Shown: one piece after another, positions 18,080-27,112 of the stretch
Layout of the letters: every line of letters begins with the position of its first letter
Numbering within the stretch: position 1 is the stretch's first letter
From: Burkholderiaceae bacterium
GTDB taxonomy: Bacteria; Pseudomonadota; Gammaproteobacteria; Burkholderiales; Burkholderiaceae_C
Length of the DNA stretch: 41,999 bases
NCBI GenBank assembly: GCA_013360485.1
Contig: JABWBN010000010.1
Location: forward strand, 1 to 41,999
Direction of reading: 5' to 3'
The notes under the pieces: model-generated
The model's database searches: none
Told to the model about the DNA's origin: nothing
The model's input: the letters and a program-made list of their open reading frames with translations, nothing else
Program-made: the position numbers and the translations under genes

Positions 18080-18933
18080 TCATAGACCGCCCGGATGCGT
18101 GCGCTGGTGCGGATTTCACGGTGCACCACCAGCCACATCGGGAACCGCGGCAGCTTCAATTGCGGCAGGAGCCGCTGCACCTGCGGATCGGTCGCGATGA
18201 CATGGTCGGTCAAGAACGCTACGCCGATACCGGCTCGCACGGCCTGCCACTGGGCGATGAGATCGTCAGTGCGCAGCGCGAAGCGCAGCCGCCCGGCGTC
18301 CACGCCCAGCGCCTGTGCACCGCGCTCGATGTCGCCGGGCGCCACGCTGCCGATCAGGTCGTGCGCCAGCAGGTCGGTGGGCTGAACGGGGACGCCCCGA
18401 CGGACCAGGTAGTCGCGGTGGGCACACGCCCAAACGGCGATCTGCCCGATGCGCCGCGCCACCAGTGAAGCCTGCTGCGGCCGCACCATGCGCAGGGCGA
18501 TGTCGGCCTCGCGCGCGAGCAGGTTGCTCAGCGCATTGCTGACCACCAGTTCCACGCTGATGCGCGGCAGTACGTCGCGCATGCGGGCCAGCACCGACGG
18601 CAGGACCCAGCACGCCACCGGCTGGCTGGCAGACAGCCGCACCACCCCTGCAGCGTCGCGCTCGGCCGAGCCGGCCAGCCGACCCAGGTGGGCCGCAGCC
18701 GCATCCATCGCGCGCGCCGCCTGTGCCAGTTGCAGCGCACGCGCGGTGGGCTGCAGGCCGCGCCCGGTGCGCTCGAACAGCACCACCGCCCATTGCGACT
18801 CCAACTCGGCGATGTGCCGTCCAAGGGTGGGCTGGCTGGTGCCGGTGGCTCGGGCGGCCGCGAGCAGGCTGCCGTGTTCGAGGGCAGCCAGGAACGACTT
18901 GACCAACGCCCAGTCGAATTCCCGGTTGTTCAT
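18040..18933 (-). CDS. LysR-family transcriptional regulator
   Basis: A 297-aa LysR regulator with an N-terminal winged HTH (DWALVKSFLAALEHGSLLAAARATGTSQPTLGRHIAELESQW) and the substrate-binding domain (VVRLSASQPVACWVLPSVLARM ... SVELVVSNALSNLLAREADIALRM). The ATG at 18933 gives MNNREFDWALVKSFL, the family start. It is divergent from the Tat-type nitroreductase-fold gene (19022), with an 88-bp gap, and LysR regulators usually control the divergent neighbour, so that gene is the likely target. The effector is unknown. Confidence 0.9.
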   Translation of the reverse strand: MNNREFDWALVKSFLAALEHGSLLAAARATGTSQPTLGRHIAELESQWAVVLFERTGRGLQPTARALQLAQAARAMDAAAAHLGRLAGSAERDAAGVVRLSASQPVACWVLPSVLARMRDVLPRISVELVVSNALSNLLAREADIALRMVRPQQASLVARRIGQIAVWACAHRDYLVRRGVPVQPTDLLAHDLIGSVAPGDIERGAQALGVDAGRLRFALRTDDLIAQWQAVRAGIGVAFLTDHVIATDPQVQRLLPQLKLPRFPMWLVVHREIRTSARIRAVYDYLAAQVPALLAA

Positions 18934-19021
18934 TTGTGAATAGCTGTTCCATGCATTCATGGAATTGTCCCGGGATCCGCACGTGCCCACAATGGCCATA
19001 TCCGATTCCTGGAGCACCGAC

Positions 19022-20176
19022 ATGCAACGACGCCACATGCTGCGCATCCTCGGCGGCGGCGCGATCGCCGCAGCCCTGCCGCCACTGAGCGGCTGCAGCA
19101 GCGACCTACCCGAAGACGCCGTCGCCGCCTGGCGCGGCCCCGCCGCGGGCGTCGACCTGCGCCACTGGGTGCTGGCCCATGCCATCCTCGCTCCGCATTC
19201 GCACAACCTGCAGTCCTGGCTGGTCGACCTGCGTGAACCCGACGTCATCACGCTGCGCATCGACCGCACGCGTCTGCTGCCCGAAACCGACCCCTACTCA
19301 CGCCAGATGACGATGAGCCAGGGCACGTTCCTGGAACTGCTGGACCAGGCGGCTCGCCAGCGCGGCCACCGCGCCGAGCTCGAGCCGTTCCCTCAGGGCG
19401 AATGGGGCCCGGCGGGGCCCGACGACCGACCTTCGGCGCGCGTGCGGCTGGTGTCCGACGCCAGCGTGCAACCCGACCCATTGTTCGCCCAGGTCTTCCG
19501 CCGCCACACCAATCGCGCCAACTACGACAACCGCCCGATAGATCCTGCAGCCGTGCAGGCCCTGCGCGACAGCGTGGCCGGCCACCCTGTCCAGTTCGGC
19601 ATCACCGGTCCGGGCGACACCGCCGCGCTGCAGGCACACCGCGACATCGCCCTGCGCGCCTGGCGCATCGAGCTGACGACACCGCGCGCGTTGCTCGAGT
19701 CCTACCGCGTGCTGCGGGTCGGTCCACATGAAATCGCCAGCCACCGCGACGGGCTGTCGATCAACACGCCGATGGTGCGCGCCATGGTCGCGCTGGGCCT
19801 GTTCGACCGCAGCCAGCCGTCGGCACCGGACAGCACGGCCATACGCAGCCAGATCGACACCTTCCACGAGTCGCTTCAGTCCACGCCGGCGTTCTTCTGG
19901 CTCACCAGCGCCGACAACTCACGCCGCACCCAACTGGCAGCCGGTCGGGCCTATGTGCGTGCGCAGCTCGCCGCCACTGCACAGGGGCTGTCGATGCATC
20001 CGCTGCAGCAAGCGCTGCAGGAGTACGCCGAGCAGGCGGTGCCTTACGCCGAGATCCGCAGCCTGCTGGGCGCGAGCCAGCCCGCCCAAACCGTGCAGAT
20101 GTGGGCGCGCCTGGGCCGTGGGCCAGCGATCGGCCCCGCACCGCGGCGCGGGGTGCAGGCGCATGTCGTGACCTGA
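19022..20176 (+). CDS. Nitroreductase-fold (Acg-like) FMN protein with Tat-type signal
   Basis: The 384-aa protein begins MQRRHMLRILGGGAIAAALPPLSGC, a twin-arginine-like n-region plus hydrophobic stretch and a possible lipobox (LSGC at about 25). The rest shows Acg/nitroreductase-type features: LAHAILAPHSHNLQSWLVDL (the flavin-binding APSxxNxQ-like segment), VFRRHTNRANYDNRPID, and WLTSADNSRRTQLAAGRAYVRAQLAATAQGLSMHPLQQ. Family proteins bind FMN but many lack known activity. Export would put it in the periplasm. It is divergent from a LysR gene. The start at 19022 is chosen for the RR motif; a longer frame from 18959 has no signal at its N-terminus. Confidence 0.75.
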   Translation: MQRRHMLRILGGGAIAAALPPLSGCSSDLPEDAVAAWRGPAAGVDLRHWVLAHAILAPHSHNLQSWLVDLREPDVITLRIDRTRLLPETDPYSRQMTMSQGTFLELLDQAARQRGHRAELEPFPQGEWGPAGPDDRPSARVRLVSDASVQPDPLFAQVFRRHTNRANYDNRPIDPAAVQALRDSVAGHPVQFGITGPGDTAALQAHRDIALRAWRIELTTPRALLESYRVLRVGPHEIASHRDGLSINTPMVRAMVALGLFDRSQPSAPDSTAIRSQIDTFHESLQSTPAFFWLTSADNSRRTQLAAGRAYVRAQLAATAQGLSMHPLQQALQEYAEQAVPYAEIRSLLGASQPAQTVQMWARLGRGPAIGPAPRRGVQAHVVT

Positions 20177-20183
20177 GAACCCA

Positions 20184-23165
20184 TCATCGAGCCCCCTCGC
20201 CCGCCGCGACTTCGAACTCGCCCACATCCGCCATCTGGCTGCGCCCCGACAGGCGCAGCACGACTTTGCGCGACTGCTGACGGGGCGTGCCGAAGTCGGT
20301 GGTCAGTTCCATCATCAGCGTGGTCGACGGCGCCACGATCTGCTGGTTGTGACCGTAGAAGCGCGCACGCACTGTGTAGCGGCCAGGCTTGGCCACCTTG
20401 AGCGCGAATTCCTCGGGACCGTAGCCTCCGGTGAAGTCGGGTGACATCGCTGCACCCTGGTAGGTGAGTCGGCGGCCGAAGTAGGCCTCCTCGCCGTTGG
20501 GATCAACCACGTGCAGATCGATGTCGGTGTTGTCGGCATCCCATGCCAGCGTCACCCGCAAGCCCAACGGCATGTGCCGCAGCAGCGCGGGCGCGATGGC
20601 GCTCGTATCCACCGTCACGTTCGCAGCGTGGGCCCGGGCAACGATGGCGTTGAGCTCGGTGAGCGCAACGATCTCGATGTGTGGGAATCGGCCACTCCAG
20701 GGCGTCGATACCACGCGCCACAGGTTGTCCACGGCGGCCTGGATCTGGCCAGCGTCGGCTTGAGCCAGGGCAAGATCGCGCCAGGACTGCGGCTCGTCCG
20801 GCGCGATGTCCACCACGCGCTCGAGCGCCGCGATCGCCGCCGCGTGTGCCTTCATCTGCGTCAGGCGATAGGCCAGGATGCGCATGATCTGCCGGTTCTC
20901 GAGGTTCATCTCGGCCAGGTTCGACACCACGCGCGCAGCCAGCGTAGGCAGGCCTTTCTCGACCAGGATGTCTGCGGCATCGAGAAAGAACGCGGTGCTG
21001 TCGAGGTGCGCGGGGCGCTCGTCGAGATAGACGCGATAGACCTCGTCTGCCGCAGCCGCGCGCATGCGGCGAGCGTAGACGCTGTCCGGCGCCCACTTCT
21101 GCAGCCGGATCGTTGCCGCCTCGGATGACGCGCCACCGCCACCCGATGACTTTCGAGCCGAGGCAGGGGCTTCGGCTGCCGCGGCGACGGGCGCCCGCGC
21201 CGTGGCCGCGACCGTCACGGGCGCCGACATGGGCGCAGGAAGCGGCACAGGCAGCTCCTGACGCTGGTCACGGGCCAGGCCCACGGTGCCCGATGCCGGC
21301 GCCTGCTCGAGTCGCCCGCGTACTGGCGGCGCGTCCTTGGGGAAATCGCGCTCCCACCAGGCAAGCCGCGCCTCGAACTCGCGCGTGACGCGCGCAAGCT
21401 GCTCGGCGCCGGCGGTCTGCCTCTGGGCGCGAGCAACGGCCGTCAGCGCCTGGACCTCGGCCGCCAAGTCCCGGTCCTCGAAGGGCGGGTCGATCTGATA
21501 GCGCACATAGTCGCGTGCCGCGTCGAGCACGATGAGCGAAGTGCGCGGCGTGACCATGCGAAAGCGCAGGCCCAGGCGCTCGATCGCGCCCTGGTTCACC
21601 CGCGGTTCGGCCTGCAGGTCGGCCAGATTCATCGCGGCCCACTGTTGCGCGGCAATGCCGGACTCGCCGTCCTGCCGAAAGGCCGGCGCAATCGCGACGG
21701 TCCGCCTGCGCCGCACGCCGCGGGGATCCTCGATGGTGACGGTGGCCACCGCCGCGTCAGCGTCCAGCACTCCACCGATCCGATAGGTACCCCCGATGGC
21801 ATAGGGTGACGCCTTCACGACGTCGCGTGCGCCACGGCCCTGAATGTCGACAATGCGCGCGCGTCGATACAGGAGTCGCTGCAGCGCATGTTCGACCGAT
21901 GTGCGGTTCAGGTCGACGTACTCGCCGCCACTGCGCTCGGCGAAGTGGCGCAGCAGGGTGGCATCGGCCGAAACCGATGCGCTGATCGTCATCGTCGGAA
22001 CCGGTGGCGCGACAGGCGCGGCGCGACCGAAGTTCAACAGCCCGTCGGTAAACACCAGCACCTGGTCGACGTCGCTGGGTGCCTGCGCCCACAACTCGGT
22101 ACTGGAGCCGCCGTCGTAGGTCAGCGTCGAGAGCCGGGCCTCCAGCGCGTCCCAATTGCCGTTGCGCACAACGTATGCCTGCGGCTCTTCGGCAACATCG
22201 CGCACGACACGCAGCACCACGAGCGCGTGGCGCAAGCGCCTGAGGTACTCGCCCAGCAATTGGATCTGTCGGTCGCCAGCGGCTCGAGCGGAGCCGGAGG
22301 CATCCCAGACGATGCCCAAGCGTTGCGGCGCCGGTCGCCGCATCGGGCTTTCGGCGCCTTCCGGCAGCTCGGCGTAGAAGTAGATCTGGCCGCGGTACAT
22401 CTGTGTGCTCACCTGCACACCCGGCAGTGGCGCTCGGGTCACCACGAGCATGCCCCCACCTTCATAGGCCTGCTGCGAGTGCATGAAGGTGACCGCGCCC
22501 GCGCCGTCCCCCCTGCCCTCGAGCGGTGTGCCCGATCCAATGCGCGCCGACACTGTCGTCGTCTTGTCGACACCGGTGACCCGTACAACGGCGTCGAAGC
22601 GCCCGATGCTTCCGGCGAACGCCGTCGGCAGCCGGTAGACCAGTGCACCGGACTCGCGGTCCAGGCTCTGAGCAACCTCCAGCCGCACGCGCCGCGAACC
22701 GTGCGAGGGGATGGGATAGACGCGCAGGCTGAAGTTGTTCCCTTGCGTGACCTGCAGCAGCGCGGGGTCGACCCGCTGCCGCGCGACATCGTCGAACACC
22801 TGGCGCCCCTTCTCCTTGGGCACCGGCACCGCAGCACGCATCGCGCCGGCGATGTCCAGCGCGAGACCTGTCACCGTCTGGTTGCCGAACAGCGGAAACC
22901 TCAACTCGCCTTCGAGCACCCGATTGTTCGGGTTGTGCACGGTCATCTCGACCGTCGACTTGGCCACGCTGCCCACCAGTTCGGCGGTCACGCGCACGGC
23001 CTCCAGTCGAACCGGCAGGAGCGACTCATCCGCGCCTCGTGGGACGAACAGCTCGACCTGTCGAACGGGCGGCGCGGCGCTGGGCTGGGCCCATGCCAGG
23101 GGTGTGCCCGCAATCACGGCCACGAGGGCCGCAGCTGCGGCCCGAAACACGGAGCATGTTGCCAT
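20184..23165 (-). CDS. Secreted VIT / von Willebrand A / DUF2135 protein
   Basis: A 993-aa protein with an N-terminal signal peptide (AAAAALVAVIAGTPLAWA, cleavage near 26). Residues 40-165 form a VIT domain (ELVGSVAKSTVEMTVHNPNN ... LEGELRFPLFGNQTVTGLALDI ... VPKEKGRQVFDDVARQRVDPALLQ). A von Willebrand A domain follows, with the metal-site-like DASGSA near 290 and VLVFTDGLLNFG near 370. Then come a linker with low complexity, a TPR-like region (LEALERVVDIAPDEPQSW-type), and a C-terminal DUF2135 domain (LAWDADNTDIDLHVVDPNGEEAYFG ... FALKVAKPGRYTVRARFYG). The architecture suggests an envelope or surface protein acting through protein contacts. Function is unknown. Confidence 0.85.
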   Translation of the reverse strand: MATCSVFRAAAAALVAVIAGTPLAWAQPSAAPPVRQVELFVPRGADESLLPVRLEAVRVTAELVGSVAKSTVEMTVHNPNNRVLEGELRFPLFGNQTVTGLALDIAGAMRAAVPVPKEKGRQVFDDVARQRVDPALLQVTQGNNFSLRVYPIPSHGSRRVRLEVAQSLDRESGALVYRLPTAFAGSIGRFDAVVRVTGVDKTTTVSARIGSGTPLEGRGDGAGAVTFMHSQQAYEGGGMLVVTRAPLPGVQVSTQMYRGQIYFYAELPEGAESPMRRPAPQRLGIVWDASGSARAAGDRQIQLLGEYLRRLRHALVVLRVVRDVAEEPQAYVVRNGNWDALEARLSTLTYDGGSSTELWAQAPSDVDQVLVFTDGLLNFGRAAPVAPPVPTMTISASVSADATLLRHFAERSGGEYVDLNRTSVEHALQRLLYRRARIVDIQGRGARDVVKASPYAIGGTYRIGGVLDADAAVATVTIEDPRGVRRRRTVAIAPAFRQDGESGIAAQQWAAMNLADLQAEPRVNQGAIERLGLRFRMVTPRTSLIVLDAARDYVRYQIDPPFEDRDLAAEVQALTAVARAQRQTAGAEQLARVTREFEARLAWWERDFPKDAPPVRGRLEQAPASGTVGLARDQRQELPVPLPAPMSAPVTVAATARAPVAAAAEAPASARKSSGGGGASSEAATIRLQKWAPDSVYARRMRAAAADEVYRVYLDERPAHLDSTAFFLDAADILVEKGLPTLAARVVSNLAEMNLENRQIMRILAYRLTQMKAHAAAIAALERVVDIAPDEPQSWRDLALAQADAGQIQAAVDNLWRVVSTPWSGRFPHIEIVALTELNAIVARAHAANVTVDTSAIAPALLRHMPLGLRVTLAWDADNTDIDLHVVDPNGEEAYFGRRLTYQGAAMSPDFTGGYGPEEFALKVAKPGRYTVRARFYGHNQQIVAPSTTLMMELTTDFGTPRQQSRKVVLRLSGRSQMADVGEFEVAAGEGAR

Positions 23166-23429
23166 CGTGAATGTCGCGCGTTGGTTGGTGATGCTGGTTT
23201 GAACGCATCAGCCCAGGCAACGGGGTCAAGCGAAACTGGGCGCGCGATGGGCATCGATGCCGACGACGGGCAAGGCGGGCTGTGCCGCCGCTCTGCGGTG
23301 CGCGGCGGCAACCTCGCCACCGAGCACATGACGCCGTTGTGGGTGCACAGGGCTCGCATGGAGGGTCACACACCTCGCATGCTGCGGGCCGCACAGGGGC
23401 GCTGATTTTGTCGCTATCAGACGAGGAAA
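23166..23429. other. Intergenic stretch with no recognisable gene
   Basis: Between the VIT-VWA gene and the island end I see no supported coding frame, RNA or repeat. The first 60 bases would hold the promoter of the VIT-VWA gene on the minus strand. Short frames here lack family resemblance. Confidence 0.5.
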
Positions 23430-23454
23430 AGCCACAACTGAGAACAGTTGGGGC
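23430..23454 (-). terminator. Terminator-like hairpin beyond the tmRNA remnant
   Basis: The 10-base arms at 23431-23440 and 23445-23454 pair with one mismatch around an AGAA loop. Read on the minus strand, the stem is followed by TTTT. It lies 12 bases beyond the remnant tmRNA 3' end, which is how the real tmRNA terminator lies beyond the intact gene. Confidence 0.65.
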
Positions 23455-23465
23455 TTCAATAGTGG

Positions 23466-23505
23466 TGGTGGAACACGGAACCGAACCCGCGTCCGCAATC
23501 CGGAC
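23466..23505 (-). repeat. Degenerate tmRNA 3'-end copy (attachment-site remnant, island left end)
   Basis: Read on the minus strand this segment gives TTGCGGACGCGGGTTCGG, a T-C-C core, and TCCACCA, the same order as the last 35 or so bases of the intact tmRNA at 39409 (TTGCGGACGGGGGTTCGA ... TCCACCA). I count roughly 29 of 37 positions alike, with two bases missing. The T-stem no longer pairs well, so it is not functional. A terminator-like hairpin follows. This is the pattern left at the distal end of an element inserted at the 3' end of ssrA. The exact crossover bases cannot be fixed. Confidence 0.7.
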
Positions 23506-23556
23506 CCGATAGTAACGCCTCGGCCTTGAGGGCGTGAATTCGAAAATTTGGCCGAA

Positions 23557-24672
23557 TCAATCCGCCAGTTCGTAGCCGGTGCTGCGCCCGCCGCCGGGCG
23601 ATTTCTTCAGCACGCCCAGTTCCAGCAACTGCGTGATGTCGCGCAGCGCGGTGTCGGGCGAGCACTTGGCCATTGACCCCCACTTGCTGCTCGTGAGCTT
23701 GCCCTCGAAGCCGTCGAGCACGCGGTTGAGCATCTTCACCTGCCGCTCGTTCAACGACGTGCCCGCCCAGCGGTGCCAGAAGCGCGCCTTGACCAACACG
23801 GCATCCAGCGTGGACTGCGCACTGGCGATGGCGCGCCCGAGCGTGCCGAGGAACCACGACAGCCAGCCGGTGACATCGAGCGTTCCCTTCTGCGTGCGCT
23901 CCAGCACGTCGTAGTAGTCCTTGCGCTCGCGCTGGATCTGCGCCGACAGGCTGTAGAAGCGCTGCGGGCTGCCGTCGGCGCGGGCCAGGAACAGGTCGCC
24001 CACGGCGCGGGCGATGCGCCCATTGCCGTCGTCGAAGGGGTGCAGGGTCACGAACCACAGGTGCGCGAGACCTGCTTTGACGAGTGCCGGCTCGCCGGTC
24101 TGTTCGTTCGCCCACCTCAGGAAGCGGGCCGCCTCAAAAGGCAGCACATCAGCGGGCGGCGCCTGGAAGTGAACCTTGCGCCGTCCCACTGGGCCAGAAA
24201 CCACCTGCATGGGCCCATCGGCGTCGTCGCGCCACTGGCCGAGGGCGATCTTGTTCATGCCCGAGTACCCGGTCGGGAACAGCGCCGCATGCCAGCCGAA
24301 CAGGCGCTCGGCGGTCAGTGGTTCGGCACTGCGCGACGTGGCGTCGAGCACCATCTCGACCACGCCCTCGACGTGCCGGTCCACCGGGGCCACCGCGCCG
24401 ATGTCCACGCCCAGACGCCGGGCGATGGACGAGCGCACGGACTCCACGTTCAGCACTTCGCCTTCGATCTCGCTGGTCTTGACCACGTCCTCGGTCAAGG
24501 CGGCGAGACTGGCCTGGTCACGCAGCGCCAGCCCCACGTCGGCCAGACGGCCCAGCAGCAGGCCTTGGGCGCGACTCACCTCGGTCAGTGGCCCGGCCAG
24601 CGCAGACAGGTCGTAGCGCCAGTTCGGCCAGTCGTCTGACTGCCAGACGTAGAGTTGTTCTCCGCTAATCAT
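23557..24672 (-). CDS. Fic family protein (DUF4172 type, putative AMP transferase)
   Basis: A 371-aa class II-like Fic protein. The catalytic motif HPFDDGNGR stands at about residues 211-219 (HxFxDGNGR intact), so AMPylation or a related NMP transfer to a hydroxyl side chain is expected. The inhibitory helix motif TSEIEG at about 66-71 fits (S/T)xxxE(G/N), meaning self-inhibition by a glutamate finger. The N-terminal part LYVWQSDDWPNWRYDLSAL is DUF4172-like, and the C-terminal 80 residues look like a winged HTH (SPDTALRDITQLLELGVLKKSPGGGRSTGYEL), so it may bind DNA, perhaps its own control region. I chose the ATG at 24672; a GTG at 24687 is possible. Its target is unknown. It lies just inside the island. 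Confidence 0.88.
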   Translation of the reverse strand: MISGEQLYVWQSDDWPNWRYDLSALAGPLTEVSRAQGLLLGRLADVGLALRDQASLAALTEDVVKTSEIEGEVLNVESVRSSIARRLGVDIGAVAPVDRHVEGVVEMVLDATSRSAEPLTAERLFGWHAALFPTGYSGMNKIALGQWRDDADGPMQVVSGPVGRRKVHFQAPPADVLPFEAARFLRWANEQTGEPALVKAGLAHLWFVTLHPFDDGNGRIARAVGDLFLARADGSPQRFYSLSAQIQRERKDYYDVLERTQKGTLDVTGWLSWFLGTLGRAIASAQSTLDAVLVKARFWHRWAGTSLNERQVKMLNRVLDGFEGKLTSSKWGSMAKCSPDTALRDITQLLELGVLKKSPGGGRSTGYELAD

Positions 24673-24753
24673 GCGGAGATTAAACACCCGATTCGCCGCA
24701 AAGGCAAGTCATGCTCCGCGTTGCGTGCGGCGAATAAGGCGGCTAATCGCCGC
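24659..24753. promoter_or_regulatory. Cluster of inverted GCGG(C/A)GA boxes around the fic start
   Basis: TCTCCGC (24659-24665) and GCGGAGA (24673-24679) form a 7-bp inverted repeat enclosing the start codon. ATTCGCCGCA (24691-24700) and TGCGGCGAAT (24726-24735) form a perfect 10-bp inverted repeat with a 25-bp spacer. GCGGC (24739-24743) and GCCGC (24749-24753) form a third. All share GCGGMGA-like cores next to AT-rich TAAT/ATTA. The arrangement suggests a multi-site operator for autoregulation by the HTH-bearing Fic protein or another island regulator. Confidence 0.55.
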
Positions 24754-24942
24754 AGGCCACGCTTTCCAGATAAGGGCGCATTCCATTGGCAACGCGGCAG
24801 ATATCGACGTCGCGCCAGATCTCGTCGCCGGTCACCTGTCAGTTCATGGAAGCTCAAGGCGGTCGGCGTGCTCGGCCAGCGCCCTGGCCTGGTGTCGGAT
24901 CCATCGCGGTTGCCATGCGGAGCCTGCATGGAGACCCCAACG

Positions 24943-25410
24943 ATGACCCGACACTGCACCAGCTGCGGCAAGCCCTTCGAACCGCGCCCGCAAACGCCCA
25001 ACCAAACCTTCTGTTCCTTGCCCGACTGCCAGCGCGCCCGCAAGCGACAGTGGCAGCGAGCCAAGTTCCAATCCGATCCGGACTACCGGATCAACCAGCG
25101 CGCCGCCCAGCAGGCGTGGGCACAGCGCAACCAGGACTACTGGCGCAACTACCGCGAAGCCCGGCCCGAATGCGCGCAGCGCAACCGCGAGCAGCAGCGG
25201 TCGCGGGATCGAGGGCCAAACGTCGATCTTGCAAAGATGGACGTGTGCGACCTGCCGACCGGTCTGTACCGCATCACGCAGTACCCGGCGTCGCCGAGGG
25301 AGAACGGCGATTCATGGGTTGTCGAGATCACGCCGGTTTGCGTGACGTGTCCGTGCAAGATGGACGTGTCAAGAGAGGACTTGATCGACACCTCGGCGAT
25401 CCGACCGTAA
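24943..25410 (+). CDS. Small zinc-ribbon protein, function unknown
   Basis: A 155-aa protein starting MTRHCTSCGKPFEPRPQ, with CxxC at 5-8 and FCSLPDCQRARKRQWQRAKFQSDPDYR, so four cysteines could bind one zinc. The middle is rich in Arg, Gln, Trp and Tyr (RAAQQAWAQRNQDYWRNYREARPE) and the C-terminus ends with a CVTCPCKMDV cluster. Proteins with this N-terminal pattern are often encoded next to mobile-element genes, which fits its place just before the recombinase operon. The ATG at 24943 has GGAGA about ten bases upstream; an ATG at 24928 would add five residues. It may be DNA binding, but there is no proof. Confidence 0.7.
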   Translation: MTRHCTSCGKPFEPRPQTPNQTFCSLPDCQRARKRQWQRAKFQSDPDYRINQRAAQQAWAQRNQDYWRNYREARPECAQRNREQQRSRDRGPNVDLAKMDVCDLPTGLYRITQYPASPRENGDSWVVEITPVCVTCPCKMDVSREDLIDTSAIRP

Positions 25411-25546
25411 CTTCGACCCCAAACAGGCTCTCGAATTCTCTGCATGGCAACGATTCCGACCGTGTGCGCTGCCGCCGTGGCGCGGCGTCGCGTTCATTGA
25501 AAGGAGTGGCAGACCCGAGAGCACCAATCGCAGAGTGACCGGGCCT

Positions 25547-27112
25547 ATGAAAGAGATCGAACCTCCTCCACGCCCGCCGGGGTCGGGCCCGGTGTTTCGG
25601 GCCGCGCAATACGTGCGGATGTCGACCGAGCACCAGCAATATTCGACGCAGAACCAGGGCGACAAGATCCGCGAGTACGCCGCCCGACGCAACATCGAGA
25701 TCGTCCGCACCTACGCCGACGAGGGCAAGAGCGGGCTGCGCATCGACGGGCGACAGGCACTCCAGCAACTGATCGCCGACGTCCAGGCGGGCACGGTCGA
25801 CTTCCAGATCATCCTCGTCTACGACGTGAGCCGCTGGGGGCGCTTCCAAGACGCGGACGAAAGCGCGTACTACGAATACATCTGCCGCCGTGCCGGGATT
25901 CAGGTCGCCTACTGCGCGGAGCAGTTCGAAAACGACGGCTCGCCGGTGTCCACCATCGTCAAGGGCGTCAAGCGCGCGATGGCGGGCGAGTACAGCCGGG
26001 AGCTTTCCGCGAAGGTGTTCGCCGGGCAGTGCCGCTTGATCGAACTCGGCTTTCGCCAGGGCGGGCCAGCGGGCTATGGCCTGCGCCGTGTGCTGATCGA
26101 CCAGTCCGGTTCCGTGAAGGGTCAACTGGTGCGCGGCGAGCACAAGAGCCTGCAAACCGACCGCGTGATCTTGCAGCCCGGTCCGGATTCGGAAGTCGCC
26201 GTCGTGAACCAGATCTACCGCTGGTTCGTCGAGGACGGCCTGTTCGAGTCGGAGATCGCCGACCGGCTCAACACCAAGGGCATCGTCACCGATCTTGGCC
26301 GGGCATGGACGCGGGCCACCGTGCGCGAGGTGCTCTCCAACGAGAAGTACATCGGCAACAACGTCTACAACCGGCGCTCCTTCAAGCTCAAGAAGACGCG
26401 GGTGGTGAACAGCCCGGAGATGTGGATCAAGAAGGAAGGCGCGTTCGAGGGCATCGTGCCCGCCGATCTGTTCTACACCGCGCAGGGCATCCTGCGCGAG
26501 CGCGCGCACCGCTTCAGCGACGATGAACTCATCGAGAAACTGCGCCGCCTCCTCCAGCAACGCGGCTACCTTTCGGGCCTGATCATCGATGAGGCCGAAG
26601 GAATGCCGTCCGCGGCAGCCTACGCGCACCGCTTCGGCAGCCTGATCCGCGCCTACCAGACGGTTGGCTTCACGCCCGACCGGGACTACCAGTACCTGGA
26701 GGTCAATCAGTTCCTGCGACGCCTGCACCCGGAGATCGTCGGTCAGACCGAACGGACGATCGCCGAGGTCGGTGGTGCGGTCGTTCGCGATCCGGCGACC
26801 GACCTGCTCACGGTCAACCGCGAGTTCACCGTTTCGCTGGTGCTGTCGCGCTGCCAGTGGCTGGACAACGGTCGTCGTCGCTGGAAGGTGCGCTTCGACA
26901 CCAGCCTGATGCCGGACATCACGGTCGCTGTCCGGCTTGATGAGATCAACCAGGCAGCGCTGGACTACTTCCTGCTGCCCCGACTGGACTTCGGTCAGAT
27001 GCGCATCCACCTGGCCGATCACAACGGCCTCGAATTCGAGAGCTACCGCTTCGACAGCTTGGACTACCTCTACGGCATGACCGAGCGCAGCCGCATCCGG
27101 AGGGCAGCATGA
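25547..27112 (+). CDS. Large serine recombinase (resolvase/invertase N-terminal domain)
   Basis: The protein of about 521 aa has the serine recombinase catalytic domain: YVRMSTEHQQYSTQNQ with the nucleophilic Ser near residue 26, the IRTYADEGKSG-type motif, and DVSRWGRFQDADE. Later come a Recombinase domain (RQGGPAGYGLRRVLID ... IYRWFVEDGLFESEIADRLNTKGI) and the RxxxxILSNEKYIGNNVYNR segment common to large serine recombinases. No clear zinc-ribbon cysteine set is visible. It should cut and rejoin DNA at two att-like sites through a 5'-phosphoserine link. ATG at 25547 or GTG at 25535 are both possible starts. The stop overlaps the next gene by four bases, the first link of a four-gene run. Confidence 0.9.
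   Translation: MKEIEPPPRPPGSGPVFRAAQYVRMSTEHQQYSTQNQGDKIREYAARRNIEIVRTYADEGKSGLRIDGRQALQQLIADVQAGTVDFQIILVYDVSRWGRFQDADESAYYEYICRRAGIQVAYCAEQFENDGSPVSTIVKGVKRAMAGEYSRELSAKVFAGQCRLIELGFRQGGPAGYGLRRVLIDQSGSVKGQLVRGEHKSLQTDRVILQPGPDSEVAVVNQIYRWFVEDGLFESEIADRLNTKGIVTDLGRAWTRATVREVLSNEKYIGNNVYNRRSFKLKKTRVVNSPEMWIKKEGAFEGIVPADLFYTAQGILRERAHRFSDDELIEKLRRLLQQRGYLSGLIIDEAEGMPSAAAYAHRFGSLIRAYQTVGFTPDRDYQYLEVNQFLRRLHPEIVGQTERTIAEVGGAVVRDPATDLLTVNREFTVSLVLSRCQWLDNGRRRWKVRFDTSLMPDITVAVRLDEINQAALDYFLLPRLDFGQMRIHLADHNGLEFESYRFDSLDYLYGMTERSRIRRAA

Noticed and set aside
18934-19269. N-terminal extension of the LysR gene to 19269
   Set aside because: The added codons run across the divergent promoter and the next gene's start, and family proteins begin at MNNREFDWAL-like positions.
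23466-23505. A second functional tmRNA or tRNA gene
   Set aside because: Only the 3' end is present, the T-stem is mismatched and no 5' half, tag frame or acceptor partner is nearby.
25328-27022. A 564-codon minus-strand frame opposite the recombinase
   Set aside because: Antisense shadow; the plus-strand gene has catalytic motifs and coupled neighbours.
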